Source: Spinellus fusiger (taxonomy: Eukaryota; Mucoromycota; Mucoromycetes; Mucorales; Phycomycetaceae). From it: a DNA stretch of 64,000 nucleotides. Position numbers and translations under genes: made by a program. Positions 47,323 to 60,100 of this stretch are shown piece by piece. The stretch's first letter is position 1. Every line of letters starts with the position of its first letter. Where the stretch lies: positions 62,001 to 126,000 of the forward strand of contig JALLLS010000070.1 in assembly GCA_025094145.1 (NCBI GenBank). Reading direction: 5' to 3'. The notes beneath the pieces were generated by a model. That model was given only the letters and a program-made list of their open reading frames with translations. It made no database searches and was not told the DNA's origin.

Positions 47323-47416
47323 AATACACACACAACACACAGCACACAACACACACAGAAAACACACAGAAAACACAAAGATTAAAAAAAAAAAATACAC
47401 ACACACACACACACAA
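47323..47416 (+). repeat. (CA)-rich low-complexity tract
   Basis: CACAACACAC-type sequence followed by a pure (AC)n run at 47397-47415. It lies about 75-170 bases upstream of the transcription factor start and may be part of its promoter. Confidence 0.75.
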
Positions 47417-47458
47417 AGACAAAAGAGAAGAAATAGGTCTTATTTGGTAATTTAAATA

Positions 47459-50400
47459 TTAATAGGAGTTGTGACACGTGCTCAGGGTGGACCGTTCTTG
47501 GGCTATTATTGGGGCTGCCCTGTTTCTTGCTGAAGATGGTGAAGAAGTCTTCTCAAATAAGCTTACATATAATAATAGACTCGGACAAATATGAAAAAAG
47601 AAAAAGTATAAATGAATTACCTATAAATATGGGCATTCTCGTCTCTCAATTGGCCCACTTGCTGTTGTAGCTGCCGATTGGCTGACTCAAGAGCATGCAC
47701 TTTACTGCTTTGTTCTCTCAGTTTGGTCTATTTTAGGTGAGTCTCTTTAGCCAATCCCATGGGTGTATCCGCTCTACCTCATATCCTTCCACATCTGTCT
47801 CCATCCACCGTAGCTCCATGGCTTTGGACTTCAGCTCCTCCTCCTTCTTCTGCTGGATCTCCTCCAACTCCACCACCTGAAGACGGTGGGTATGGTGTAG
47901 TTTCTCCAGATCCTTTTGTTGAGCACTTGTGACTGTCTTGAGGCGATAAGAAAAGTCCTCCAGCTCCTTGTCTTTTAGATCCAACAAATGCTGAAATTGC
48001 TTCTGTAGGACATTCAATTCTTTCTGGTGTTGTGTCACAATAAGCTGGAGTTTCTTTTCCATCTCCGTCTGTACAAAGGATCACAATGAGATAGAAACAA
48101 GACTTGTTGTTGGCATGGCAATGAAGAGCCGCCCGTCATAGCAAAGTGGATTCATAGTGTTGGACTTACCCGCTGCTGCTCTTCTTCCTCATGTCGGAAG
48201 GTCGTCTGTAGTGAGTCCAGTCGCTCTTGTACATCTTTCAATTCCTGCTGTTTGGCTGACAGCATTTTCTCATATGAAGACTGCATCATAGCAAGGGCTT
48301 CTTCCTGTTCATCCCTATGAGCAAGAGCACCCAATGATGTCTCTAGCCGCTCCACATGCTTAGACAGTTGCTCCAGCTGGGCTTCCTTTCTCTTGAGTGT
48401 CTCTTTAGAGTCCTCCTTATCATGGAGACAATGCTTGTGTTGCTCTTCACTCTTTGTCAATTGATCCTCGAGGGTCTCTGTGTGGTGAGCATGGGTAAGT
48501 GCAAGTGCAGATAGTTCTTGGGCATGTTTGGTTTGGATCTGCTTGAGTTGATGTCGCTGTTCTTGTGTTTGCTGGACAGCTGTCTCCATCTGAACTTGGA
48601 GATGAGTCAGTGTGGTTGTGTGTTCTTGTTCCAGAGTGGACAATGCCAATTGATGTCTCTTCACAAGCTCCTTCTCCTTCTCCTCATGTTCTGCGTTAAG
48701 ACGGGCCCAAGCAGCATCCACTTGGCTCTGGAAAGTGGCTTCTATTTCCTCACGCATCTTGTCATGAAGAACAGCCTGCTTGGCCTCATTCGCTGCCATG
48801 GTCTCTTGTTGTGCCTGTTCAAGAGCAGTCATTGCTATAAGATGGTCTTCTTCTCTTGTGCTGTCTTGTTGCTGCTGCTGCTTCAACTCCTTCTGGAGGT
48901 GTTGGATCTCCTCTGCATGCTGTGCTTTCAACTCTTGAATCCAATGGTCATGCTGTTCTTTGAGTGATCTCTAAGGATTGGGTGAATCAGCAGGCAATGA
49001 AGTATAGAAAACACCTACCTCTCTTTCTGTACGTGATGTTTCTGCCTTGAACTGGATCTCTTCTTCCATCTTGCTCAGTGCTAGTGTATGCTGGTGTTGC
49101 AACTCAGTCAATGCCTTGCTGTGCTGGGCCTCTAATTGCTGTGCACGACGATCGAGTTCTGCCTGCAAAGAAGTCTGCTTATGCATTATTATCTTTGTCC
49201 ATTGAGCTGTATTACCTCCAACTGAGCCCTGGCTTGGGTTACATCCTTGCCCAACTGGCTTGAGGCCTCACTCAACGCTATCTTATGAGCATCATTCAGA
49301 TGTGTGATTGTGGATAGATGTGTCTCTTCCAAGCAGCGCAAGGAGTCTATTTCCTTTGTATGCTGTTCATGAACTAATTGCATAGATTCCATTTCTAGAG
49401 CATGACTCTCTTGCATCATCTGGATGTCCTGTGTGTGTTGTAATGCAATGCCTTCCATGTCCTTTTCATGACGTTCTTGGAGGGATGTCTGTGGCCTACA
49501 TAAGCAACGGATAGATACTCCCCACTTACTTGTACTTCTTGACGCATTCTTTCCAGTTGATCCTGGTGGGCCTGATGAACCGTCACAAGATGGGCAGCAT
49601 GGTTTGCTTCCAAAACAGTCAATGCTTCCTTGTGTTTCTCATGTAGACTAGTCATGTCTTGTTCCCTCTGGACAGTGTACTGCTGTCGAAGGGCCTGTAA
49701 CTTGGCCTCATGGTCTGCTGTCCATCGATCCACTTCTGCTGTATGGACATTCTTCAATGCCAGCTGGGTTTGTCTTGTGTATGAGTTGCACATCTCTTCC
49801 AATACCACTTACTTGAACTTCTGTTTTTATTTCTTCCAAATTGCTTGGTGTCTCCTTCTTCAGCCGTTCTATTTCTTCCTGGTACTGTTGTCTCAATTCA
49901 CTTTGTTTGTTGACTTCTTCTTCCAACTCCTTCTCCAACTTCTTTATTCTCTCTTTGTGGTGAGTCTGTAATTGCTCCATGGCCTGTTCATGGCCAGCAT
50001 TGAGTTGTTCCATGGCCTGTTCGAATTCCACTCTCAGTTCTCTTTCTGCCTTGGCTCTTGTTTGATGAGCACTCATTCCCATTGTACTCTCAAGAGCCTC
50101 CTCATGTGTCTTTTGCAGTGCGGTGATGGAGTCAGCATGCAACTGCTGTGTCTTTGCCAACACGGATGCTGCCTCTTGCTGATGATGGTTGGCCTGCTCT
50201 TCCAGTCGAGTGAGATGTTCTTGTTCTAAACGAGACACTTGCTCAGTATGTTCTTCTAAAAGACTTGTCTAGGAGTGTCAATACATACAAAAGGTCCCTT
50301 TGTATATTTACCTCTGTCAGTGCTATTTCCTCTTTGATCCGCTGTTCATAATGCATTTTGGTCTTTTCCTGCTCCTGTTCATTCTCAGCCTTAAGAGAAG

Positions 50401-50566
50401 CTATTTCTTCCATGGCCAGAGTATGTTGTTCTTGAAGTGCCTTGAGGGCGTCTGTGTATTTTGTCTGGGCCTCTTCCATGTCTCTTCTGTGATTCTCTTG
50501 ACATGCTGCCTAGAAGATCCATTCAAGAGTCAATGGATAAGCCCATGGTCTTTATAGAGTGGGGTC

Positions 50567-50599
<33 letters not shown>

Positions 50600-52606
50600 G
50601 AGAGTTACCTCTACATCCTCTTTTGCCTTTTGCACTACTGCCTTTTCAGTGGTCTGTCTTAACTCCTCATACTGGATTTCATGCATTTGTGTCAGGGATT
50701 GGATCTTTTCCACGTGTATTTTCTCAAGGACAGCCATCTCCTCCTACACACGCCAGTATTAGCAGAGAACTTCTAGACACCCTCTTCTTCTTTTTCTTCT
50801 TACCTGGAGAGATGCTGTCCATTGCTGTAATTCCAATTGGTGAGTTTCTTTTAGCTCTTTGATTCGTTCCTCTTTCTGTTGATTAAGCACCTCAAGTTGA
50901 TCCTTGTGGGCTTGATGGAGATCAGTGACTTGGGATGTCAGTGTCTATAGAACATGGCATAAGTCACTGCGTTTCTTCTATTGCACTTGTTCCTACAGTA
51001 CCTCGATCTGCACCAAAAGAGCCCGCTTCTCTTCTACGACTGCCAACTCAGCATCTCCATCGGTCTCTGTTGCCTTTTGATACGCATCCTGTAACTCCTT
51101 GATCTGTCCCTCATAATTCACTTGAATGGCCTGTAGCTGATCCTTATGCTGCTGGGCCAATTGCTGAGTGAGGCTGGTAAGACGGTTCTGATGCGACTGA
51201 TGCATGTCTTGAATATTCTCTCGCATGTCATCCATGTCCTTTTTCAGCCGCACAATCTCCTTCTCCTTTTCGCTGATCTGCTGCACCAATTGCTCTTTTT
51301 CACCTTGCAATTTCTCTCTCAACTTCTCCATGTTCTCCCTAAGCTTCTCTTCTGTTTCTTCCTGCTTACGTAGTAGCACACCTCTTTCTGCCTCATAGTG
51401 TGTCTTTTCTGCTACCACACGTGTTTCATGCTCCAGTTGTGTGATCTCTACTGCCTGTGCCTTTTGCTGGAGTTCAACCATGGCCTGCTGGAGCTGAACA
51501 ATGCATTCTTCTTTCTCCTTTAATTGAACCTCCCTTTGCACCACCATGGCCTCGAGTTCTTTGGTGTCGTGGGGGTTTTCATTCGACGTATCGGCTGCAG
51601 ACTCCTCCAATGCCTTGAGTGCTTCTAATCTTGTCTTGAGGTCTTCCATCTCCATCTGTTTCTGCACCAAGGCCTGTTCTTTTTCCTGCAATGTAGTTTG
51701 GATCTCTTCATTCTAAATAAATAAATAATAAATAAATAAATAAATGAATAAATAAATAAATAAATAATAAAAAGCAACTCCATCAGTCTTTCTCTCTCTT
51801 TCTTTTCCAACCCCTTTATTTAATAGGATAAGACTTACTTGCTCTTTCAGGGCTTTGATTTCCGCTGCCCATTCCGCTGATGGCGCTACTACAAGATGAG
51901 CACTCCCGGAGACCCCTGAACGTGCCACCACAGAAGCCTTCCGTCCAGGCACTGAAGGCACAGCAGAACTCCGTGCAGCAGATGTGGTGGGTGAGGTGGC
52001 ATGGGTGGAAGAAGAGGCTGTGGAGGAGCGACTGGAAGAGGCTGTGGAGGCTGTGGAGCGACGTACGAGGGTTGGGCTTGTATTGATGGATTTTCCAGGG
52101 GCCACATTTGCCTTTCCATTGAGGGTGGATTGACGTGAAGTGACACCAGGTGTTTTGGTGGGGCGTGTGCCTGAAGTGGTTGTAGGACTGGTCGTAGGGA
52201 GGCTACCAGAGGCATTCGATGTAGGGCTCGACGCAGCCGATGGGTGGGTGACTGTGGCTGTAGCTGTGGCTGTGGTGCTGGTGGGTGTTTTGGCCGTAGT
52301 GCTGGTGAGTGATCTGGCCGTGGTGCTGGTGGGTGTTTTGGTGGGGCGTGTGCCTAGGGTGTTTGTAGGAGGAGTGCTGGTAGGTGTTTTGGTAGGTCTA
52401 GTCGTGGTGCTGGTGGGGGTTTTGGTGGCTCGTTGGAGTGTGCTGGTGCGTGCTGCTGTGGAGGCAACTGGGCGTGCTGCTGTGGAAGCAACTGGGCGTG
52501 CTGCTGTGGGTGTTTTGGTGGGGTGGGAGGGAGGAGCACTGCCGATACCAGCAGCAGCCAGAGAAGAGACTCTGGATTTTACAGCAGTGGCGGTTCCTTC
52601 TGTCAT
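47459..52606 (-). CDS. Long coiled-coil protein with Thr/Pro/Ser-rich N-terminus
   Basis: Unidentified, probably about 1,500 residues. The first exon (52606-51839, start MTEGTATAVKSRVSSLAAAG) is basic and low-complexity, with repeated RPTKTPTS-type units and STASSSRSS, followed by EWAAEIKALKEQ. From 51714 onward the protein is almost continuous heptad-repeat coiled coil rich in Glu, Gln, Lys and Leu (NEEIQTTLQEKEQALVQKQ; many HxQHxxAL-type units). About twelve exons, the last ending SARNRAAPIIAQERSTL with TAA at 47459. A basic S/T/P-rich head plus long coil recalls microtubule-associated or Golgi-tether proteins, but there is no CAP-Gly, GRIP or motor domain that I can see. An alternative upstream ATG (52771) would add a hydrophobic leader; I prefer 52606 because the upstream part is AT/TC-rich leader sequence. 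Divergent from the membrane-protein gene. Confidence 0.75.
51716..51771 (+). repeat. (AAAT)n tract in an intron
   Basis: Imperfect AAAT repeat in the first intron (51715-51838) of the coiled-coil gene, next to the acceptor. Confidence 0.85.
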
Positions 52607-52963
52607 GGTGTACACTGGTGGTTGTTTTGGAGGGGAATCTGTACGCTGGTGGAGGAGGCAGTGGCTTATGGCAGAGTATTTGACTAGGATTGTTTGACTA
52701 GGAGTGCAGAGAGCAAAGACAGAAAAAGAAAGAAAAAGAAAAAGAAAGGAGAGAGAAGAAAAACAAGTCAAGTTGCTCAGTGAGTGGAAAAGGAGACCAG
52801 CAAGAAAAATAGCAGGCGGACAATGCGAGTCACTTTAGCTCACTCCACACCCTTTTCCTGTTATGAGAGTGATAGACACCATTGCGGAGACTCAACTGTC
52901 ACTGAAATCCCGCTGGCATAAAACGTGTCGGCTCCTCTCTCCCTTCTTTTCAAGTCCTTCCTT

Positions 52964-53638
52964 ATGCCTGCTAAAAAGCGAGTCACTACTGAACCCCTCA
53001 TCAACAAGATCCCTCGCTCCAAAGAAGAAGACCATGTGCCCGATGCAGAGAAGATGCGTCTGTTTGAGAGTGCAGGACTATTGGAGAAGGTCAAACAGAG
53101 AGAAGCAGAACTAGCCATGAACACAACGCCTTCTGAATATGTGTGGCAGGCTGTATTTATGAGTCTTCCATTTAGCTTCTTACTAGCTACGTTTGATGTT
53201 ACTGTGAAGTTGCAATACTCGGAGCCCTGGTCTTATCAAGGACTGTTACTAAGAGGACTCAAGGCTATTCCAGGTATATCTTATCTATTCTATTCTATTC
53301 CATCTTACTCTACCCTATACATCTCGTCTACCTTGGAATAATGCATCTTACTCAATGGCTTGTATTTAGCATTGATCCCTTTTATCTACATCACCAATCG
53401 CTACAAGACATCTACCCTCGTGCAATATCTTATGGCAGCTGCCTCCCTGCTTGTGGGCTCCTTTCTTCTCTACACCATGAACCACACACCCTCCCTTGGC
53501 CAAATGATGCGTGCTCCAGGACTCGCGACTCTCTGGGTGTATTTTGTAGTACAGCTCAATCTAACACCTGCTGTGCTTACTCTATTGATGACTGCCTTTT
53601 ACTGGTACTTTGGACTCAAAAGTCCACTGCATAAATAA
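52964..53638 (+). CDS. Small conserved-looking fungal membrane protein
   Basis: 192 residues from two exons, 52964-53273 and 53370-53638 (96-nt intron, consistent phase). The N-terminal 70 residues are charged (MPAKKRVTTEPLINKIPRSK, KMRLFESAGLLEKVKQREAE) and cytosolic by appearance. Four hydrophobic segments follow, starting VWQAVFMSLPFSFLLATFD, ALIPFIYIT, LMAAASLLVGSFLLY and VYFVVQLNLTPAVLTLLM, with a short tail LKSPLHK. I do not recognise a named function; it looks like a fungal-specific uncharacterised membrane protein. Start: the ATG at 52964 is preferred over 52925, which uses a non-ATG codon. Its stop lies 14 bases from the stop of the convergent BPL1 gene. Confidence 0.82.
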
Positions 53639-53652
53639 CAATACACTCTCTA

Positions 53653-55892
53653 CTATTCTTTCTTAATGATTAGCCCTTTGAGCATATCAAAACTATTGCC
53701 ATCGGGTTGAAGTGTATATCTCTTCTTTTGGCTGCTATCTGCACTCACTGCCTCCAAAAGACCATAGTCGCTGGTGATCCCGACAATATGGACTTGGGTG
53801 TCCTGGTGGGTTGTCAAGGTGACGCGCTGGTGACTAGGGCAATATGTTTTAGAATAGAGTTTAAAACAAAAAGTGCGCTGTTTGAAGTCGTACCTGTGTA
53901 ACCATCTATCATAATAGAGATCAAGAAACCAACGTCCCATGCCCTGTTCACAGAATTCGTGGTACATCTTCTCAAAACACACCATGATTCCTGCCAATGT
54001 ATCTTCAGGATGGAGGGGGGCTAAGGAAGGGTTGTGGCTGTGGATGACCTCATTTACAGAAACAGTAGGATGGTGGTTGGCCAGATTAATACCACAGCCT
54101 GTAACAAAAAAGAAAGAAAAGAAAAAAGATGTATCGAGTGAGTTCCTTGGAGAATTCCTTGTAGAGTTCCTTGGAGAGAGAGAGAGAGAGAAGGAGAGAG
54201 ACCTTACCTACTACCAGCAAGAATTCATTGCTGACAAAACTAGAGTTGACTAGCAATCCACCCACCTTCAATAGACCCTGAGGAAGTTCAGCATAAATGT
54301 CATTGGGCCATTTGAGTCGAAGGGGCACTTTTTCATATCCAGGACGGGTTCTGATACTCTCTACTACAGCAAGGGCAATAATGTACTGAATAAACACAAC
54401 AGGTGCATTGGAGAGATGGAGGGGGTGGCGAATTAAAAGACTGAATTGGAGTGCTCCCCTCTGAGACACCCATGAGTTGCTGCCACGTCCTGACAGATGG
54501 GTGACAGACGGGTGAATAAAAGATGAATGGGTGGAAGCAGATGTACACAGATCCTAACCTCTTCCTGCTGTTTGGTTAGCAGCTACAAACACAAGTCCTG
54601 TAGGAAGCAATTGGGCAAATTTATAATTTCTATTGAATTAAATAATAAACAAGAGCAAGGACAGTAAGACACCTGCCTACAGTGACAAGGAAAGCAATGT
54701 ACCTGTCGAGAACAGTCTGGGTGCTGGTAGTCACTTGTGAATAGAGCATTGTAGAGCCAAATCTATACCAGCTGGCCTGTCCCCATTCCTGGCTTCTCTT
54801 CTCAAGCAGGGAGTGGAAATACGCCTGAAGACGGAAGGAAGGTGTGAGGGAGAGAGGTGGAGAGAAAGCAGTCTTTGTTTCTGTGCATTGTGGATAGACA
54901 AGAGCAAGGGGAACAGGAGATGTCTCCTGCTTCTCTTCATGGGGACTGTTCCATACACCAGACCCACCCACCGCCTCCTCCTCCAGCGACATGAGATGGA
55001 AATGATGATGGGCATCCGGCAGAAAGCGTGTTCCCTCGGAGGCATCTATCAGCTTGTCCACGACAGCAGCACCCACTTGTGGAGAAAGGGAGGCCAAATA
55101 CATGGGTGTTATTGCAGGAGGTGAGTTGTGTTGAAGAACAACGGGTGTTTTAAGTCCCATCTTATGGAAAATAGCACACAAGAAAGACTTTCTTGCCTCT
55201 TCATGCTCAACAAGATGCTGGGCCACTGTAGTTTCTACCGACTCTAGCATCGTGGTGATATCATATTCAGCATGGACTCCCATCAGCACAGCATTGCCTT
55301 GTCCCACAGAGCAGTAGACAGCAGCAGCGGTGGAGTCTTCCTTGCTGAGTCCTTCCTCATTGTAATAAGCAAGCACCTGTACAGAATCATAGCGAGATGG
55401 CTCCACAAAATACCCTCCTCCATTATAATACACTTTTAAGGCATCTTTCATCAAGGGCGTCTTCACAGAAACAACACGTGCACCTTGCTCACTGTTGTAG
55501 ACAAACCCAGGATACATGGTGCCTCTTGACATTCCAGGATAGAAGTTCAGTTCTCTTGTTCCTGTTACCTCCAAAGGTGTTCCTTTTTGAAACTCAATGC
55601 ATTGAGAAGCATAGTAGGCACCTGCGCACAGACCCAAGTAGCGTCCACCTCCTGTCACATAACGACGAATGCGTGCGTTGGTGTCTCCATTCAGGTCCTG
55701 GCAGTAGGGCAGGTCTCTTCCTCCGGGCATAACAAGCATAGAGCAGCCCACCTCCCATGGCTCATTGCGAAGGGTGTCTGCGCTGACTCGGATAATATCA
55801 TAGGCATGGCCCAGTGTGAGTTTGAGAGCACGGTGGGCCTGTAGGACAGCATTGGCGGATGTGCCGTTGCCACTGTATAATAGAACATTCAT
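53653..55892 (-). CDS. BPL1: Biotin-protein ligase (holocarboxylase synthetase)
   Basis: Attaches biotin to carboxylases through biotinyl-AMP. The ATG at 55892 (MNVLLYSGNGTS) begins the BPL_N domain, a class-I-amidotransferase-like fold with MLVMPGGRDLPY and GGGRYLGLCAGAYYAS. After a variable linker, the exon-2 sequence FAQLLPTGLVFVAANQTAGRG joins across an intron to RGSNSWVSQRGALQFS, recreating the GRGRGSNSW biotin/ATP loop. LRLKWPNDIYAE and LLKVGGLLVNS are the catalytic core, GCGINLANHHP follows another intron, and the C-terminal cap domain ends MLKGLIIKKE at 53653. The motif residues all appear intact. About five exons and roughly 680-700 residues, as in yeast Bpl1. The first exon of the ORF reads slightly past its donor near 54706. 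Confidence 0.92.
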
Positions 55893-56171
55893 CCTTCTCC
55901 AAGAAGAGTGGCAGAGCAACAGAGGCTTGGAATACAGGATAGAAAGGACAAGTCTAAAGTCGTATCTTTCCCTGCAGGGGTGTGACTTGCTACTTGGAAG
56001 AGAGATCTTCGGACATTCAACTCAAGGGAAGAGAGAAGAGAAGAGAAGAGAGAACAAGACGACTGTGTTTGTGTCTGTTGACTGTCGTTCAAAGAAGAGG
56101 TCTTGTGGAATGGAAGGTCAGGAGAATTAAAGGTAAAGAAAAGAGAATCTTCATGGTAGAATCATCAGTCA

Positions 56172-56226
56172 CAGAAGGAGAAGGAGAAGGAGAAGGAGAA
56201 GGAGGAGAAGAAGGGGGGAGGAGGAG
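56172..56226 (+). repeat. (GGAGAA)n purine tract
   Basis: Hexanucleotide GGAGAA repeats passing into GGGGGAGGAGG. Low complexity. Confidence 0.8.
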
Positions 56227-56513
56227 GGGTTATAGATCCACGTTTCTTACTGAGAATAGGCTGTAGAATGGATAGAGTGGCTTTATCAGAAAACCAGTAA
56301 GCTATGGGGGGTGGAAGTACGATCAAATGAAATGATATGCAGATGGGGTTTTCCACATGGTCTATTCTTTATATAGGGTAGGGTTAGAGTGATAATAGCA
56401 TCTATTATTTATAGACTGTATACTATTTATTATTTCTATTTTAGTTGTTATTATCACTCTCTTTGTTGTTATTATCACTCTGGTTGTTATCCAATCAATT
56501 GACTTGTTTTGTT

Positions 56514-56633
56514 TCATGTTGATTTCAATCCCAGAAGATTCTCCACTACTGTATGCATGGCCATCCCTACCCATACGACATCCAAGGTGGGGTCAGTAAC
56601 AGGAGCATGGACAGTTGCAGTCACACTCTTGTC
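56514..56633 (-). CDS. Possible terminal exon of a small unknown protein
   Basis: On the minus strand a good acceptor (TGTTCATAG) at 56634 precedes a 39-codon open frame, DKSVTATVHAPVTDPTLDVV then WVGMAMHTVVENLLGLKST, ending TGA. It looks protein-like, but I could not connect it to an upstream exon in phase; the candidate MSFCSSAFPRVAVLPNLF (about 56778) does not join cleanly. Unknown function; may be spurious. Confidence 0.25.
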   Translation of the reverse strand, partial: DKSVTATVHAPVTDPTLDVVWVGMAMHTVVENLLGLKST

Positions 56634-57151
56634 CTATGAACAATGGTCTTTTTTCTTCTTTAGGTGTGCTGTCCATCCATCCAGTGTACTTGTTGTTACT
56701 GCTGTTGCTGCTGTTGCTGGCTGCGAACAGGTTAGGAAGCACTGCAACTCGAGGAAAGGCAGAAGAGCAGAAGGACATGGCAAAGATGGGATGCTTTTGA
56801 TTGAATAAGGCATCTCAAGTGGCAGTCCTCAACTCAGTTCATAATCATTTGTGTAACCCACAATTCACGCTTCTCAAAGAAACGTGTGTGTGAGTGAACA
56901 CAGCATGTCTCGGTTGATTTTCTTTTTTTCTTCTTTTTTCCTTCTTCTCCTAAACAACCCTCCTCTCCTTTATTCTGTTGTGCTCTCTCTTTTCTGCAGT
57001 CACAAACACAGTCGTCTTGTTGTTGTGTTCTCTTCTTTCTTCTTCTCTTCTCTTTCTGTACACCTGTAGATAGTCTCTTTTCTCTCTCTCTATTGAACTT
57101 GTCTTTATCTGCCTGTCTTTCCTAGTAAACACTCGTGGGTTTATTAGCGCC

Positions 57152-60100
57152 ATGACATTCCTATGGAGTGTTGGTTTAGGGTGGCTGTGGCTCCTTTTCT
57201 ACCTCTGCCACACCACACCCGTCACCCTGCCTAGGATCAATCTAACGAGCACTGGACACCTTGGCATTGCTGGCTCCTACCAAGCTATCTCTCTCTACAA
57301 AGACACACAACAACTCACCACCCTCCCACCCTCAGCAGCCTCCGTCATCTCCTTCTCCAACCATACATTCAAACTCATCACATCCCCACAGCTGGAGGGG
57401 ACTCTCTATACAGCATGCACCTTATCAGACCCTACGTCCACCACCAACTCACTCTACATTGGGGGTGAATTCTCTCTCACTGGATCAGTCACCACCTCCA
57501 ATATTGCCAGAATCAACTTGACAGATAATACAGTGTCTTCTTTAGCAAGGGGCCTCGATGGTCCCGTCTACAGTCTATTGTGTGATGTAGACACCCAGAG
57601 CGTGTATGTGGGTGGCTTATTCCTAGCACCCATAGCCACCGCCCCCTTCTATTCACAATCTCGTGCACTGTTTGGAGGTGGTATGGCTGTGTGGACAAAC
57701 GAGACATGGAAGGGATTGCCATGGAAGGGGGTGGATGGTCCTGTTCACAGCATCCAGAAGATCCCAGCCACACAGTCCATCCTGTTTGGAGGGCAATTTG
57801 ATACTACAACAGACGGACAATCCACAGTACAGCCTGATAGTCAGCCCATTAATCTCGGTGCTCTTTCTGTAAGTCAGCCAATGGCTAATCTATCCTAGGG
57901 CTGTGTCTCTTACCTACACTACCATAGACAATCACGGCCACCCAATCTAACATCACTCATGGAGATCCAAGGAGCATTGTCTGTCCCAGCGAGACCAGTG
58001 CACCATGGGTGTTGATGAAGAATACACCAGGATCTTGGCAGGCAAGCTTCCCTCTTTCTGTCACCCCCTCTTTGATTCGATTTGCCAATGCTTATACTGA
58101 TGATGTTGGCACCCGCAATTTCTCGTAAGCCATTGTGTTTTCTTTTTTTTCTTTTTTACTCCAACGACTTGTGTTATGAATGAACTACTGATCAATGACG
58201 ATGGGATAAAATGTTGATGTTGATGTTAATATTGATGTTGATTAGGGTGTTTTCATTAGCCACCAATACATACTTTAATCTGACGTACATTGACCCACTG
58301 ACATCGCACACCGTCTTTTGCTCTACCAACTGCTCACTCGTTAGATCATCACAATTGGAATACCAGGACTTTAATATCCTAGACACACACATCACCTTTG
58401 GGATACGTGTAGATATCAACTCTTGGTATGGTTCTGGTGGAGGATTAGCAGGTCTCCAGATATACCAATCAGGTAAAGCCATCTTTCTTTTCTGCTATAG
58501 AGAACACCAGATCTATTTTATCTATTTTATCTATTTTATCTATTTTATCTATTTTATCTATTTTATCTATTTTATCTATTTTATCTATTTTATCTATTTT
58601 ATCTATTTTATCTATTTATCTATTTTATCTATTCTATTTATTTTATCTATTTTATCTATTCTATCTATTTTATCCATTTATAAACAAGTACTAATGAAAA
58701 AGGAAAATAGAAATATTTGTACATGCTAACGGAGATCTCAACTTTCCTACCTGCACTACACCCAACCAAACCAATCTATCCAAAGCAGTTGCTACAGGCT
58801 CATGGACACCACAACTCCCCGATGCATCTTACCAACGCATTCTCTCTACGACATTCCCAGCATCCCAGCTAAAACATACCACTCCCTCTATTGATTTCAT
58901 ACCATTTCTACCAGAACCCGGGTTTTATCAAGTCCTCTTATATGAGCCAGGATGTGGAGATAGTACAGCATGCGATGAACGCACCTCTATCAACATGACA
59001 CTCACCACCTCTCCCAACGAGAGCCATTCTATGATCCTCCAACAGGACAATACTGCAGATACAACCACGCTGATTTACAATGGCTATATTTCTGCCACAT
59101 CAGCTACTTTCCAACCCCATGTTATGCTGTCTGTAGCCACCAATGCAACATCAAAATCCAGTGGAAATGTCACAGTTGTAGCCAATGCATTGCAGTGGAT
59201 TAAATCAGCTTCATTGACAGGGATCTCAAGTGTCTTGAGTTATGCACCTAAGCAAGCCTTGGTCACAACAAGTCCTCAGACATTGCCCTGGAAACCCTTG
59301 GCTGGTAAATACAAACCCCACTTATCTACCCATCTACCCATAGTGTGCTTCTATATAAAGCATCAACAGAAGAAGAGTCATTGATTTTGGACTGTAGATC
59401 ATCTGCCTTATGGATCTACTGTGCGTACAATGGGTGTTGTAGAGAACAATGTATACTTGGGAGGTGATTTCTCCAACACTGTGAATGGCTATCGTAATTT
59501 AGTAGCCTACAATACAAACACTAGCAGACTTGTTCCATTGCCATCTACAGGACCCAATGGCACTGTCTATACAATATTGAGCACTGGCACTGGTAAGATG
59601 ATTCTACCCTATACCAACATGACTATGGAAGACTATATTTTGTTTGATGTGGTGTTTTTAGATGTTTATTTTGGAGGAGCCTTCTCAGGCTTAGCCAACA
59701 ACACCAATATCCGTAATCTGGGCATCTATAGCCCAGGAACGAATGCTTGGCGCGCAATGAGCAGTGTAGGTGTGGCTGTTGATGATGTCCTTGTTTTGTA
59801 CTGATTCTATTTCTATTTCTATCTCTACCTCTACCTCTACCTCTATCTCCATGATACTATGCTATATAGGGCGTAGATGGCCCTGTTTACTCTTTAGAAC
59901 TGACAGATACAATGAGTTCAGTCATGATATCAGGTGCCTTTACTAGCATCACTAGTCAAAAGGACAGTACAACCCGCGTATCCACCGGAAATGCATGGTG
60001 GAATATTAGTGATGCTGATTGGTCGCTCAATATGCCCTACATGTCTGGGCGTGTTTATGCAACAATTCAAGACCCACACCTGTCTGTCGATTACTATATT

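Larger units (their letters stand above)
55893..57151. other. Divergent BPL1/RAX2 promoter region with purine tracts
   Basis: 1.26 kb between two divergent starts. Contains GA-rich tracts (56020-56055 and 56172-56226) and a TC-rich stretch just upstream of RAX2 (56915-57090), typical of fungal promoters. One possible minus-strand exon at 56514-56633 is listed separately. Other frames look fortuitous. Confidence 0.55.

Noticed and set aside
48518..50557. Leucine-rich plus-strand frames that look like membrane proteins
   Set aside because: They are the complements of Gln/Glu/Lys-rich coiled-coil codons (CAG/GAG read as CTG/CTC).
52140..52697. Val/Gly-rich plus-strand frame of 185 codons
   Set aside because: Antisense of the Thr/Pro/Ser-rich head of the coiled-coil gene; its composition is an artefact of that repeat.
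57513..58482. Minus-strand frames opposite RAX2 (57513-57773, 58192-58482)
   Set aside because: Antisense to phase-consistent RAX2 exons.
58511..58680. CRISPR-like array
   Set aside because: Ten-base contiguous repeats without spacers, inside a spliced intron of a eukaryotic gene.
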